From Limanda limanda (lineage: Eukaryota > Chordata > Actinopteri > Pleuronectiformes > Pleuronectidae), in the NCBI RefSeq assembly GCF_963576545.1, contig NC_083651.1, positions 20,258,248-20,322,247 of the forward strand: DNA of 64,000 nucleotides, read 5' to 3'. Below, piece by piece: positions 25,401-41,355 of this stretch. A program made the translations under genes and the position numbers. Below the pieces are notes generated by a model. That model was not told the origin of the DNA and did no database searches. It saw only the letters and a program-made list of their open reading frames with translations. Every line of letters starts with the position of its first letter. The first letter of the stretch is position 1.

Positions 25401-27246
25401 CCATCACGACTAACCTTCTGCGGCTGTCGAGTGTGGGGAGAGAATGAAGCTGTGGGCTCTTAATGAATTTAGACTCCCAGTCCTCCAGCACATGTAATCA
25501 TGCACAAACACTGACAGAAGTCTCAGCTGCATGTGTCATGTTTTATTGTGTGGAGATAGACATGTTTAAAAACTGTACTTTGAGTCAATAGAGGGAACTT
25601 GTGACAGTGTAATGCACCCCTTTCAGCAGATCTGCTAAATGTCAGCAAACTGGTTCTGAGTGTAATCCCAATTTGCCTTGGAATTAGCGCTTTACACGTG
25701 ACGATCTAATTATTTAGACAATTCGCTGCCTGTCGCTAATATCTCGCAAAATAAGCTGTTCCCTTCATCTCGATCATGTGATAAACGTTGGAGGAGAGGA
25801 GTCCCAGACATGCCTCGGAGCCTGGCCTCACTTCTCCCCCCTGACAGGACGGGAGGAAAGGCTTTGTGACAGCCGCACTGCTGAACTTGGCTCGGGCCCA
25901 TCACCGCCTCTCTGTGCGCACTTTCACTCCTGGAACCTCTCAGAGTGCCTTAAGTTGTAGTTGCACGGGGACAATAAGTAAATAGGATTAAAGTATATGA
26001 TGCAGGACTTATTCTTGTATTTATTTATTTGTTGCCTGGCTGTAACCTGTGTGATTTAATGGCCGGGGAAGCGGGAGGAGTAGCTGCAGAAAACCAGAGG
26101 ACTCCCCCGGGGAGGTTTGTGGGAGGTTGACGGTAACAGGCTTACTATTAAAGAACAATAAAGCAAAGCAGGTTACTGCTTCTTTTCATCAAACCCCGGC
26201 GCCGGTATTAAACATTTAATTTTAGACAGAAAAAGGCGCATGTATCTGCAGATCGTCTCGTTTCCTCTTGTTCACTGCAAATGCACAATTGCGCAGACAA
26301 GTGCACGCTATGAAGCGGTGCCACCTGTGCACAACCCGGTCTCACGTTGCACAAGAAACGTATCTGTACTATGAAGGTGTTTTCTGCTCATTTATGACGA
26401 CAGGCTGCAGGTGTTTTTTTATTTGAATATGAATAAAAGCGTAAACTAGTTCGCTTCGGGTCTGACTTCTCTGCAGGTTTGCGCATTTGTATCCTAAATA
26501 AGGCGTTTTGAAACAGTGCAATAATATATATAAAAGTGGAAACGGCATGTTTAATCCTTCTATATTATAAAATCCGACGTTTTCTTTTTTTAATACTCGT
26601 CCAAGAGAATAAAATCCACTGTGTGGGATCCAAACGAAATACGAAGAATCCTATATTTAATCCGTTGTAACCTTTTCATTTTGTCAAACACAAACAGACG
26701 TTGCAAAATGAAAGAGATTTTAACAGCCAGGGGTGGACTGATAGAAGCGTCTCCTCTTTTTGTACATTGTTGAAATATTATGAATATAGACACGCATGCA
26801 GTGGGAAAAACTTTGAGCTGTTCAACAGATTAAAAGTGATTTAAATGTCATTTTGACGATTGAAATATTCACACAGCACTGTGCTAAAATAAATGTTCAA
26901 ATATAATAGAAATGTGCATTTAGACATAATCTTAAAATAGAGCATGAGTAGGCCTGCGCAATATTTGCAACATATTTTTAGTCTTTCGAGGCAAAAACGT
27001 ACTTTAGGTATTTAAACTAAATACCTCTTGATAATTTAAGATTTAAATGAAGTAAGGTTTAGTAAAAGAAAATAATCTATTAATTTGTAAGTGTTTGCTT
27101 TTTGCGCACACAGGCCTGTAGGTGATGATACTGAGAAAGTAAAGGAGTTTAAGTTGAACAGTAATATCTCGTATATCTTACCTCAATGTTTAAGGGGTAA
27201 ATTGATTAATCAGAGAAATTATTTAGCAAAGAATTGATTTAAAAGT

Positions 27247-27252
27247 TTTATT
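27247..27252 (-). terminator. nr4a2: nr4a2 polyadenylation signal AATAAA
   Basis: TTTATT on the plus strand reads AATAAA on the transcript, about 1.25 kb past the stop. A T-rich stretch lies on the plus strand just upstream in the transcript (27285-27302). Alternative sites cannot be excluded. Confidence 0.5.
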
Positions 27253-28029
27253 TGTAAACATTAAATATTTCTTTCTCTCTAAAGTTTTTTTTTTTTTTTT
27301 TTAATTCGGCACCAAATGCGTTACAGAAGTTGTCAGAAGGTACATCATGATGTCAAAAAAGATGCGGGCCTATAGATCACACACTCATGAACCTCCGGAT
27401 AGAAGATGGTCAAGTTTTGTCCCTCCATTTTTTTTCCAAAATGTTAAATCATAACTACCTCAACGTTTATAAAGACATAAAAACAACAGACAACGTGCTC
27501 AGCAATGACACTCGGATGGTTTGGAGTCGTTTAAATTGCACCATGCTATAGTGTAGCTCTTTGCAATAGAAATAATAAATATATAGAAACGTTTATATTC
27601 AACAGCAACAATACTTACAGCACATACAAACAAGGAATGTCTGACAGTTTTACAAACACCATGGGTCCCTCATTGTTCTATACAGATGAGCTATTTTTCC
27701 ACATATGCGTAATACATAAAAGGAGTGCCATAACTACGAATCTGTATCAAATCTAGCAGACTACATAGTGTCCGGTATATATTATATATAGACATCACCT
27801 CAGCAAGTGCCTATAAAAGAAAGCAAAGAAAAATGGGGGGGAGAGAGAAAAAGAAAGTAAACTAGAACATGCGTTGTCTTTTCTGGATACTTTTTGGGAT
27901 CCTGTCAGAAACACATAGGCACGAGTCAGAAAAAAGAAAATGAAATATTTTTTTTTCATTATAACAAACTTTGTACACGTTATAAACCGATGCATTGGAG
28001 GCATCACATAATCTATCGTAATATACAGT

Positions 28030-28104
28030 GAGTGTGCGTGTGTGCGCGTGTGTGTGCGTGTGTGTGGTCATATATATATATGTATATAAATATATATAAA
28101 TGGA
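28030..28104. repeat. GT/AT-rich simple repeat in the nr4a2 3'UTR
   Basis: Imperfect GTGTGCG units followed by (TA)n and ATATAAAT units, 75 bp, inside the transcribed 3'UTR. Confidence 0.8.
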
Positions 28105-28501
28105 ATATATTACATCTGAGTATGCTGAATCAGTGGAGCCGATGTTAAATAAACAGTAAGTGATTGTAAAACTGGATTAACTTTGTTGACAGTTTGTTTT
28201 TGTTCACTGGAGAGAAAAAAACAAAAAAATATCCCCACTCGTTTGGCACAACAACAAAAAGAAAAACAATAGTCAGAGAATTAAAAGGCCTACACAGCAA
28301 TCACACGTTCTGCCTCTTTATCTTTTTGTCTCCTTCATGAAACCTAATGGGGGAGTGTTGTTCTATTCGCCTACGCAGCTTGCAGATATTTCCCGAAATA
28401 ATAATAACACCGTTTAAAAAAAATCTGCCACGTCTGACTCGAAACAGTGTCTCTTTTTTTTTGGAAGTTCTTTGAGGTGTCGCCCACCGTGGAGTCGGGG
28501 C

Positions 28502-31654
<3,153 letters not shown>

Positions 31655-31865
31655 GGCTGAAAACCAAACCGGGAAATCCACACGGTCAGAATTTCTCCAG
31701 TAAATCTTCGAACTGCGAATAGAAAAAGTTTTACATTTTGGTTAATTTCATCTCATTTCACTCAGAACAAAAAAAACAGTCCTTGAGCACTGTCATCTTA
31801 AAAAAACAGCATTACACATTTATATTGTGTGTATTAAGTATTTGTAAATAATTGTCGTATCCTAC

Positions 31866-31967
31866 CTCAAGTCTCCTGACAGTTTTCCGGTGACACTTGA
31901 AATGGATAATGTCAGGAGTCGTGTGGGTGTCCGGATTCAGAAAGGCGGCTCTGTTCTGGATCGTCCC
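31866..31967 (-). other. nr4a2: nr4a2 non-coding 5' exon 2
   Basis: 102 nt bounded by a strong acceptor (tgtgttttattag/GGGACG) and donor (CTTGAG/GTAGGA). It contains no ATG and no in-frame stop in the frame of the upstream ORF. NR4A2 in mammals also has two non-coding 5' exons. It is separated from the start-codon exon by a 209-bp intron. Confidence 0.75.
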
Positions 31968-32483
31968 CTAATAAAACACACAACTCTGACATTTACTATA
32001 CATTGCTTAAAATGTAAAAAATTCTAAAAATGACCACAAGATTTCCACTTGTTAATTACGCACAATCTAAAGCAGATTTCTTATTACGCACAGGATTTTG
32101 GGAAATTTGCGTTAAAATGATTAAATAGATTCGGACAAAATGGGCTCACATAGAAACTGAACAGCATAAGTTGTCTTTTTATTTTATCACTATTGTGTGA
32201 AATATTAATTCTGGATGAACAGATCAACTTCGCGCAGTAGACATCCGTGACAACTTGTCTGCAAAGGTGGAAATTCCTGCTGAGGCATCGGTCACATCAA
32301 CAGATCGCACCACTGCGAGAAAGATTCACTTCTGTATCATTTCAATGTTTGAGTTGAAAAAAAAAAGTGAATCCGAGAAATAAAAGAAAGAAAAAAGATC
32401 CGAATGGCTGAAAGAAAAATCTGTGCAAGTGAAGCTCACACGCAGATTATGTTGCAAAGAAAAAGATGAGTGTGTAATCTTAC

Positions 32484-32645
32484 CTCTTTCACATCAGGAT
32501 AGTGGCTTTCAATCCATGCGATAAGCATGTAGAGGGTATTCATCAATTTCGGTAAAGGCTCCAAACCACGAGCGTCGGATAGCCAACAAAGCCAAGGCAG
32601 GCAAACCCGAGTGACTCCGCGCACTGACAGCAACACGAGCTTCGA
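32484..32645 (-). other. nr4a2: nr4a2 non-coding 5' exon 1 (5' edge estimated)
   Basis: The donor GTGAAAGAG/GTAAGA at 32484 is clear. The 5' edge is inferred from a TATA-like box at 32671-32680 and could be off by tens of bases. Its first ATG (32543-32541) opens a long upstream ORF. It also holds a two-codon uORF (ATG GAT TGA, 32517-32509) and a start-stop element (ATG TGA, 32494-32489). The intron to exon 2 is 516 bp. Confidence 0.7.
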
Positions 32646-32765
32646 CTACCCAGTCTGGCCAATGTGGCTTTGTTTATGTGAGCTCTGGATGCCGTGGCCC
32701 ACGTGTTTCACGGCGCGACGTCATCCGCGTTGGCAGAGACACAGACCAATCCGAGCGGGAACTCT
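32640..32765 (-). promoter_or_regulatory. nr4a2: nr4a2 proximal promoter
   Basis: On the minus strand this stretch has a TATA-like CACATAAACA (32671-32680), CCAAT boxes at 32659-32663 and 32746-32750, and a CRE-like CGACGTCA (32716-32723, 7 of 8 to TGACGTCA) in a CpG-rich context. NR4A2 is a known cAMP/CREB-responsive immediate-early gene, so a CRE near the start site is expected. The TSS position near 32645 is inferred. Confidence 0.6.
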
Positions 32766-33514
32766 CTCAAGCCCCATTTTTTTCTCTTATCCGGCGAGTG
32801 TGTTTGGCTTGTGCTGTGTGTTGTATGTTGCTTCCCACATGGACATCAGCAGCGAGGCAGTGGAGGGTGGACCCAACTCAAGGCTGTTCAGACACACATG
32901 TGTTGGCCGGGGACTTAAATCAGGCTTGTTTTAAAATGACATTAATCTATGGGATGTGATTTCCTCGCTTTTTTTTTGTAATCTCAGCTCTGCGAAGTAG
33001 ATCATGCAAATTATGATAATCTGGTCATTTCTGCTTCTCTTTATACTGCTGGTGGATATTTGTCTGCTTATTGGGAACTTTTCCCAATTTTTGTCACCAC
33101 ATTTCTCTGGCACAACCATCTCTTGGTTGCAGCAGCCAATATTTATGATGTGCTCTTAAAACACATCAACAAAGTGAGAAACATCTCAACTGACTAGTAT
33201 CTGGATACAGTTTATTCCCTTATTGTGGTTAATTGACTGTAAACGCTGGTGTACGTTGGCACATGTGGGTTATGTCACAATGAGGCTGATATGCCCGATT
33301 CACTACACTCATATGAAACAGGCCAAGTGCAAGCGGGGGGGGGGGGGGGTACATATTATTCTTAGTTATCTTCTGACAGGATTTTGGTTATTCAATTGTG
33401 TTCCAAATTTAGATCTCAGATTGGGGTGGGGTCTTGCCTATTCATAGAGCTGGTGTATAGTGTATGTGAGCTGCTGAAGGAGGAAGGTGGGTGTTTGGGG
33501 GGGGTAATTAGTGG

Positions 33515-33530
33515 TTGTGTGTGTGTGTGT

Positions 33531-33570
<40 letters not shown>
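33515..33570. repeat. (GT)n microsatellite
   Basis: 56 bp with one A interruption, about 0.9 kb upstream of the inferred nr4a2 TSS. Confidence 0.95.
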
Positions 33571-33573
<3 letters not shown>

Positions 33574-34604
33574 GGGGGACGGACGTGATAGGAGCGCGCA
33601 GAATGGAGAGTGACGCAGAAAAACGCTCAAGGTGACGCAGTCGCCAAAATAATCTCTGGGGCCTTATTGTTCCGCAGCGACGGAATGGACCGATCTCAGA
33701 ATAATCTTACACCAACACCTTGTAGCCAATCGCGATGGCCTACGTTTCTCCCCCCCAACATATTGGCCCGGGCAGCAAGCCAAAGGAGAGGGCACATACA
33801 TGTTGTGCATGGGTCCACTTGCGCGTAAAAGCAGCCAGAATCCCATGTGGCAGCAGCGCCATGTGTTATTGCTACAGGACTGGTTCTTTATTATAAGAGC
33901 AACAGAACAGCCACCACTCTCATTGTTTTCTTTTTCTTTTTGTGTTGACTGTACTCAGAGCACACAAGGACAGCGTGTGCACAGGGGGAGGGAGGGAGGG
34001 AGGGGGGGGATGCACTATATCTGTATATTATGGTTGCTCTCACCTCTAGAGGACACTATTGTTCACCAGCCATACATCACGCAGCCCCTGTTTCTTACAA
34101 TTAACCTTCTTAATTAGCCTCACCCCATTAAGGCAGTGTGGGCACGCCCAGTCGTTTGGAGGTGCGCGTCGTGGCAGAATTTACATATTCCACTCGTCAT
34201 CCTGTGAATATTCAGAAGAAAAGGAATGTTGAAAAAGTTCAGGCGTGTTCCTTTTGTAATTTGACGTGTGCGTAAAACCTCGGCACTGTGCGCTAAGATC
34301 TCCATGGCGCACATCTGCATAAGAAACTCAAACTGTGCTGTCTGAAAACACCGCTGCCGCACGGCCACGACTGTCTGTGTGTATTTACTATTACAATTAA
34401 AACACAATTAACCGTTTAATTGGCCATTTTACTGAAGAATAATTAACTTCCCATTTATGTGCGCAATTAATTGACAGTCATTTGAAAGAGAGCAGCCATA
34501 GTTTTTTTAATCACACACACACAAGTTATTTCCTGGGAGTGTTTTGGTTTTTTTTACTTTGAGGAGATGTTTACTGACAGAATTGCGCGTGACCATGTGC
34601 GTGC

Positions 34605-34705
<101 letters not shown>

Positions 34706-36129
34706 TTTTTCATTGGCTCACGTGTTGAAGTTCACTTCAGGAATGTATCCGGGAATGTACAGGAACCACAAATACCCACATTTTTACATTTTCACGTTAT
34801 TAATGGAAAGGCCCAGTCCTCATCTCTAAGTCTCAGGATGTCCACTGACTCACAGGTTGAGGTGAGAGCATGAAACTAAACGCGTTCAATCCACCACTAA
34901 CCACATTTGTACTGATTTGCCTCCAGATAGTAACATGACTCCATGTTTATTTGTCACTTAAAAAAAAATATCTGCACTTATGTCTGCAGCCTCGATTCCG
35001 CAAGTGGTGCACAGCTTCTGGTCCTCCATTAACTCCACTTAACCTCTGACCCACATGTAATAGTCAAGTCTTCTACCCAATCTGGATACAAAGAAATCCA
35101 TCAGTCTCACACAATGATGCAGCTGTAGACAATTTGAAGTGTGTCGCATCCTTACTCCTCCACATGTTCTGTTGTTACCTCTATACAGTTATTGCTGTTA
35201 TGAGTTATTCATGTTTGCAGAGCGTGACTGAATATGGCCATTCATGATTATTCAGATACTCGGCTGATAAAACTATCAGTGCTGCATTTTAGTAAAGATA
35301 TGAGTGTGATAAGATACAAAATGGTCTCTATATTGTTACTCAAGATACTCAAGAACTATATTTAAGTAAAATCAGAGGGAAATATTGAAAACAATGACAT
35401 GTGACATATTGAACATTATGTCATAAGCACCATTGTGATCAAATGCAGCCTCAGAATACTGCTTTCCTGTTTGTGCATTAGTGATAATCCAATATTATCC
35501 AATGTCATAATTTGAATAACAATGTAGTCTACCCACCTCTCATCTGCCCCAGTGTCACTGGATTGGCCCCAGACCCTCAAGTATAAGCATTATAACTAAC
35601 TGAATAAGATTTTGAACTCTGCCTTTTCTTGAAATGGCGTATTTAAAAAAAATAATTCTGAGCAATATTATTGAGTATGATGTGTCTGGTCCTGAGAAGA
35701 ACGACATTGTGGCTGATTGGTGTAAATACATCACTTGACAAAATTATGAGCTTTGTTTGAGAAAGCAGAGAGATTGTGTTTTACTCAAATTCTTTAAAGG
35801 TCTAATTTTTCGATCCATATGTTCCTTTACATAGTTTGTTTCATTTACACTTTTTTCTGAAACTGGAGAAATCATGTTGGGAGTTGTTCCAACCCTACTT
35901 TAATTGTAGGTAGTTTGTGAAACCCGGTGGCCACTCGCTCCCACAAACCTCATTTCATTTCCAAGCACCAGCAGGTATCAAACTTTCTGGGAATTGAACA
36001 GCCCGACCCTGAAGGCATCCCTTTGCTCAGTGTCTTCTTTCCATTTCTAGATTCCCACTTTACAAGCTTAAATGTCTACTTAATATGCTTTAATGCCTGC
36101 TCTTTAGAGCCAGGGAGCACTTCATCACT

Positions 36130-36610
36130 TTTATACACCTTTATATAACACACTGTTAACTAGCAATGCCTTATGGAACAGCTTGTCTTGCAGCTGGAAG
36201 GCGCCTCCATGGCATGATGGAGGTACCTGTCCACCATTCACAATGAGACAGTAAAATGGGAATGGAGGCCTCTGCATACTGCTCCCGTCTATATCAGTCA
36301 ACGATGAATATTCATGAATCACGGTGTCATGACATGCTCTGTAATTGGCAGCAACATTAGCAATGACAGTGCTGGTATCAAGTCCCTGCATATTCATGTG
36401 GTGGGGCAATATTTTCTCGTGGTGCTGTTTTTTTTCCCCCTTCTTCTTTCTTCTCGCTCCTCCTGAAAGTGAAAATGTATTCCGAAGCTGCAGGTGTCCT
36501 TGATGCCACAATCAATTGCTGGCTGGATTGTGCCCCGGTGAAAATCAGACAAACCATTAGTTTCTGTGTCATTCTCTTTGATTAATAACATATCTGAATT
36601 ATAAAAGGGT
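36130..36610. promoter_or_regulatory. Candidate conserved non-coding element with a POU-like palindrome
   Basis: Low-repeat non-coding stretch about 3.5 kb upstream of the nr4a2 TSS. It contains the perfect 12-bp palindrome ATGAATATTCAT (36304-36315) and a second CATATTCATGTGG site at 36389-36401. Both resemble octamer-type half sites. Confidence 0.3.
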
Positions 36611-37129
36611 GACATGGACGCCAAAGAGTGTGAAGTGCATCTCTTTGTAATAGTTATGAATATCTTAAATATCTTTTCTTTGGCTACGGTGGGCTTTTTT
36701 TGGTCACTTATAAATGTATTGATTTAATTTACTAATAGGCTTAGATTATTTCATTTTAGATGTGCTTGTTTGTCTCTTATCAAAGTTGTTCGAGGTGTGA
36801 GTAGATTTCGCAGCTACAGACGTGGTGGAGAGCGTGGCAGATTTCTTTTTGTGCTGGAATTTGCTGAAACTCCATTTCGGCCGCTCTAAAGTGTCCTAGA
36901 ATGGGTAATGAGGGAATTGGATGAAGCTTTGCCTAAGCTGCAAAGCTTTCTCCTCAAAGCAGCTTGATGGGAGGATTGTTTCCTCCTTGAGGCTTCAGTC
37001 TGGTACAGCGCAACATCTGAGCTGTGGTGTGAGGAGGTTGTCCTAAGCTCTACACCCAAAGTGGAGGCAGCATAGAGATGGTCGCATTGTTTACACCGAA
37101 GTGAATTTCAAATAGGCACAGCAGTAGAT

Positions 37130-37865
37130 GTGTTTCCAGTATTCAGATCCTTTACGTTAAGATATAATATGTAGCGACTGTACATTCAAACCACTAGACT
37201 TATGTTGTGTAGTTTGTTTTGTGTAGTTACATTATCCAAAACGTTTCAAACCCCCCAAAATTCATCAAATATACAAGGTGTCAGGATTGTTTTATTTTGG
37301 TCGCTTTTAAATTGCGTCATTTCCGCTCTACTTTGGATTTATCCGTCTGTGCTATTTCTTCCAGGGTAAACGATGCATGACCAAGGAAATGCACACTGCT
37401 AGCCAGTTAGCCAGTCTGCTTATTTCCCCCCTCATGTTTGTATTGGTCACTCGTAATGGATCACGATCATTCATTCCCCTTTGCTGCGTAACGTGAATAT
37501 AACTAAAACATTACAACATCCGTGAAAATGATTTGCGTCTGAGTCCCTTCAAATAGGTTTTCATTGACAATGGCGGTGAAGACATCAATTCCATGATCAC
37601 ATGCTGCTCAACGACCTCATTAAACTTGCTATTTTTTGCATTGTTTTGATTGGGAGACCCCTAGTGGCCAAAATCATTTATCAATACAACAATGTAAAAA
37701 TGTTCCTGCTTTCAAAATCCTACAAGAGTAAAATGGTATACACATCATCAGCAAAATGTACCTGAATTAACAAAGTACTTGATCTGCAGTAAAAAATACA
37801 ATTTGATTACAACACAAGTACTGTACGTGAGTAGATATACTTAATAATGTTCCACCATCATTTTT
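37130..37865. repeat. Teleost dispersed repeat, split by about 0.5 kb of other sequence
   Basis: GTATTCAGATCCTTTACGTT at the left, and CATCATCAGCAAAATGTACC with GAGTAGATATACTTAATAAT and GTTCCACCATCAT at the right, are parts of a very common fish repeat. The middle (about 37205-37680) ends with CCCCTAGTGGCCAAAATC and looks like a nested insertion. Confidence 0.5.
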
Positions 37866-38216
37866 CTTTTCTACTGTTAACCTTTAGAAAAACGTTGAAG
37901 AACTACAGTCTGTGTATTTCGAATGCGACTGAAGTGTGAAATAAGGGCCAGTGAATTCAGTTTGTTTCAACAATGGATCACTTCCACTGAAATCTCTGCT
38001 GTTCTGTTGCCTCCTTTTTCCTGTTGATCACCAGCTGAGCTGCACGGAGCAGTAGGAGGCATGGCATTCCACGAGGAGGTAATAGAAAGGCTGTCGCTGT
38101 AGAGGAGGGGGCTGTTTTATTTTATTTTATTGCCAAACTAAAGTGGCAGCATATAAAAGAACACAGCTGAGATTGTCTGAAGTGTTGCAGAAGAATGCTC
38201 AGTGATCTGCATTATG

Positions 38217-38520
38217 TGATCGGGTTGTCTGTCCGTCCGTCTGTCTGTCTGTCTGTCCCACTCTTGTGAACACGAGATCCCCAGATCGCTTCGACGGAAT
38301 TTCTTCAAATTGTGTTCATACGATAACTTGGATTCATGAATGAACTGATGAGAATTTGTAAGTTAAAGGTCAAGTTCTCTGTGGCCTTTCACAGCACTTA
38401 TTTGCTCTTATGAACGCAATATCTTAAGAAGGCCTCAAAAGAAACCTTTCAAATTTGGTACAAATGTTCACTTAGACTCACAGTTTTCACTAGAGTGAAA
38501 CTGCACTGGTTGGCAGATGC
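38217..38520. repeat. Teleost dispersed repeat with a GTCT tract
   Basis: A (TCTG)n stretch at 38227-38257 is followed by GAATTTCTTCAAATTGTGTT, CAATATCTTAAGAAGGCCTC and TTTGGTACAAATGTTCACTT, phrases of a familiar fish repeat. Confidence 0.5.
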
Positions 38521-38936
38521 GTACATTCACAGGGTAGTAATTCTACTACAAATTTAATGAATTTAGTCCTCAAATTGTATTTGATGAATACACATTTAGA
38601 TAGTCGGTATATATAATCATATATTTGTATCACAGTTTCATTCTATGACTCCCAGACCTTGAATGGGATAAATAATATGGAGCAAACTGAAAGGTAACTT
38701 AGGTTATGCTGCATCCTCTGTAATATTTCCTCCTCCTTCTAATAGATGGCAGATTGTATGGTGCATCTGTAATGAGCACATGACTAACAACCACTGTGAA
38801 ATGGAGAATGGGTGTCATTTGTCTTTTTCTGCTTTGCTTATTTTAGATAATCCTGTGCCATTATCTTCTTTACTAACCACCAAGTTTTCCAATTAGTCAG
38901 ATTTGTTAACATGTCTCCGTCCCATTCATCTGTCTG

Positions 38937-38986
38937 TATGTGTGTGTGTGTCTGTGTGTGTGGGTGTCTGTGTGTCTGTGTGTCTG
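38937..38986. repeat. GT-rich simple repeat
   Basis: TGTGTGTGTG and TCTGTGTG units, imperfect, 50 bp. Confidence 0.8.
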
Positions 38987-40662
38987 CGCCACATGCAGAT
39001 TTCGTGATTAATCTAGAGAGACAATATTTTTGAAATGGTATTGGGTGTGGAATATAAACAAGCATGTGATGTATTGTTTTTTATTGCTTGATGGTGTCTG
39101 ACAGCTTTGTCACAGAAAATTCATGGCTCCTTTCTTCCTAAATCCATCATGAGGAATATAAAGACATATGCATAATAATGAAACACATTTATTAATATGT
39201 ACTGTCCCCCGGAGTCATATGACAATGAAATGGATGACTGGTTTTCTTTTGCATGGATGCTATAGGCCTGTGTGTCGTGTGTGTGGAGGCAGCCGAACAG
39301 GTAGACGCAGTGTACATGGATGAGCTCTTACCCTGAGCAGCACAGACGGTGGCCTTACACTCTGAGTTCTGTGTACTCACAGGCAATAAGTTGCTTTTTA
39401 CACAAGTTTGAGCAAGAAGAGCTGGAGTTGAGTACTTCTTAGGTGTAAAGTTAAAACCTACTGGTTGTCTTGAGGACCTAACCTGCTAAACACAACCCTA
39501 ATACTTGTGCTAACAGAGACACGACTCATTGGTTCACACTGTGGACTTGGCCAGCTCCTAGATATTGTGAGTGGATATGAGTAAATTAACCTTAAAAGAT
39601 GAGTTTGATGATATAATATTTACTCTTTTTCTTTTAAAAAAAAACCCTTGAAGATCCCAAAGTAAATAAATATACAGCCAATATACTTGGTCCATGTGCT
39701 TTAATTGTTTTTTTTTAAAAACTAGTTGTCATTAACAAAGTGTATCTAGGGTTCATTAGCAATCAAACTGATGTGTTCCATATTTTTCTTCCAACACAAG
39801 CGCCCTTGGTTCCTGCTAGGAGTTTTTTGAGAGGGGGTTTTTCACAGCGGACTCTTGTTCAGCCTTTGCTTGCAACCACAAATGGGCATTCTCCATCCTG
39901 ATGTTGCATAACCTCCCTGCCATTGTGATGGAGCTGCTTCCAAGCCGCCTCTCTGGGGCTCGATCCGTAAGGCGCTCCACATGTCTGCTGTGAAGTCTAG
40001 AGCAGCAGCATGTTTGGACTGGGAAGATTTCCCCCCATAACAAGTCTGCGGGCATTAGTCCAATCATCGCAACAAAACAGAAATATGAATGATATCTCTT
40101 TTATTCTACTCCTGTTCGCGAGAGCATCCTCTTGTGGTTAGCATCACATACCAAATTAATTATCTACGCTGCTGGTCGGAGGCTTCTTTAATGTGTTTTT
40201 TGCCCCTTTTATTTACTCAAGTTGTCTAATGGTGGTGTAGAGGGGGTTTTCAAACCCTTTCTTCTAATCCTCCGCTATTCTTCCTTTCTTCTTTTCAAAA
40301 CTGGGATTTGCAGACCATCTGGGACAGCAAAGGAGCTTTTAATAAGCAAAGAGTGATTTCTCTCAAATACATTTGTTAAAAATGTTCTTAAGAAAACTAA
40401 TGTTTTCTAGATCTCTGTTTTCTGGATTTATTTTCTTTTAGTGTGTTTTGCATGCATTTCTTTTTTGAGATCCATGCTGTCAAACCGGCGGAAATGATTG
40501 TTGTTTTTAGCCAATGGAATATGTATGGCCTCACAATATTGTTCTAGTCATGAATATTACAGTGGAGGCTTGTGCATATGTGAATAGTATCTTGATCCAT
40601 TCTAAAGATTTGGGACAATAAGTATCCAAATGTTGATGTGCTCCTCTGGTTCCCATCGTCAG

Positions 40663-40788
40663 ATCTCAAAACTGCCCCTGTGCCGGGGAGACAATTTCTC
40701 ATCAGGCACCAGCAGCCGCAGCACCGAGCTCATTCACGGAGGAGTCCGATATCTACAGAAAGCCATCACGAAATTGGATTACAAACAG
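40663..40788 (+). pseudogene. gpd2: gpd2 relic exon A (FAD-binding, SSGTSSRST motif)
   Basis: Acceptor cccatcgtcag/ATCTC, donor AAACAG/GTAAAT. The first part reads LKTA in one frame; the rest reads DNFSSGTSSRSTELIHGG and VRYLQKAITKLDYKQ in another. Length is 126 nt where a 125-nt exon would keep frame; the extra base is in the C-run 40675-40678. Conserved family residues are altered: VERDDF corresponds to CRGDNF, and STKLIHGG to STELIHGG. Confidence 0.85.
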
Positions 40789-41355
40789 GTAAATGCTTCA
40801 TTTTTTCTCCGCAGCTGACACTTATCCGCAGAATTCCTGGTCCCTCTGGTCATATTGCTTTATTTACCCTCCCATGTTCATTTTTCATTCACGGGGAAGC
40901 AGTGACATGTTTGCCTTCAATGACTGCCTGCCCGGGAATTTTCTGAAGTTGTTTTAAAGAAATCTTACAACTTAGCAGACCTCTGCCGGCATCATATAGT
41001 GAATTAATTCATGAAATTATCCCCTCGGTAATGGCTGGAATGACGCCCATGTGTCCTCCTTTGTCTGCGAATTGTTTAAGACGAGTCGCCAAGGTTCAAA
41101 GTGAAATGTCACCATTTTCTGTTACATTTCACCGTATTTGAGAAATCTCATTATTCTGGGCTTGTGTTTTCTTTAGGAGCCTTATTTTGCTATCTGTAGG
41201 AACATGCGAAGGTCCTGGAGGTGAGCAGCAGAAGAGACCAATTAGTGTGATTGCACGAATCGCAACTGCCTAGTCAGCAGCTCGACAGTAAAATGTAGGC
41301 TGTGCTGTACGTCTCGGATGAAAAGAAGGGCAAATTAAAGCGACTCTGTTTGGAG

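Larger units (their letters stand above)
21346..27229. other. Gene desert downstream of nr4a2
   Basis: Apart from the AC microsatellite and a weak tRNA-like fragment, nothing genic is seen. 23520-24080 and 25630-26200 are low-repeat and could hold conserved non-coding elements. 26540-27230 is AT-rich. Confidence 0.5.
27230..28501 (-). other. nr4a2: nr4a2 3'UTR
   Basis: About 1.27 kb from the TGA to just past the poly(A) signal. It is AU-rich on the transcript strand, with several AUUUA motifs (for example near 28146-28153 and 27571-27580). These are typical of unstable immediate-early mRNAs. It also carries a GT/AT-rich simple repeat at 28030-28100. The end is inferred from the signal at 27252-27247. 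Confidence 0.65.

Noticed and set aside
31655..31681. Nine extra N-terminal residues on nr4a2 (DFPVWFSA...)
   Set aside because: They are encoded by the intron before a good splice acceptor; the family start is MPCVQAQ.
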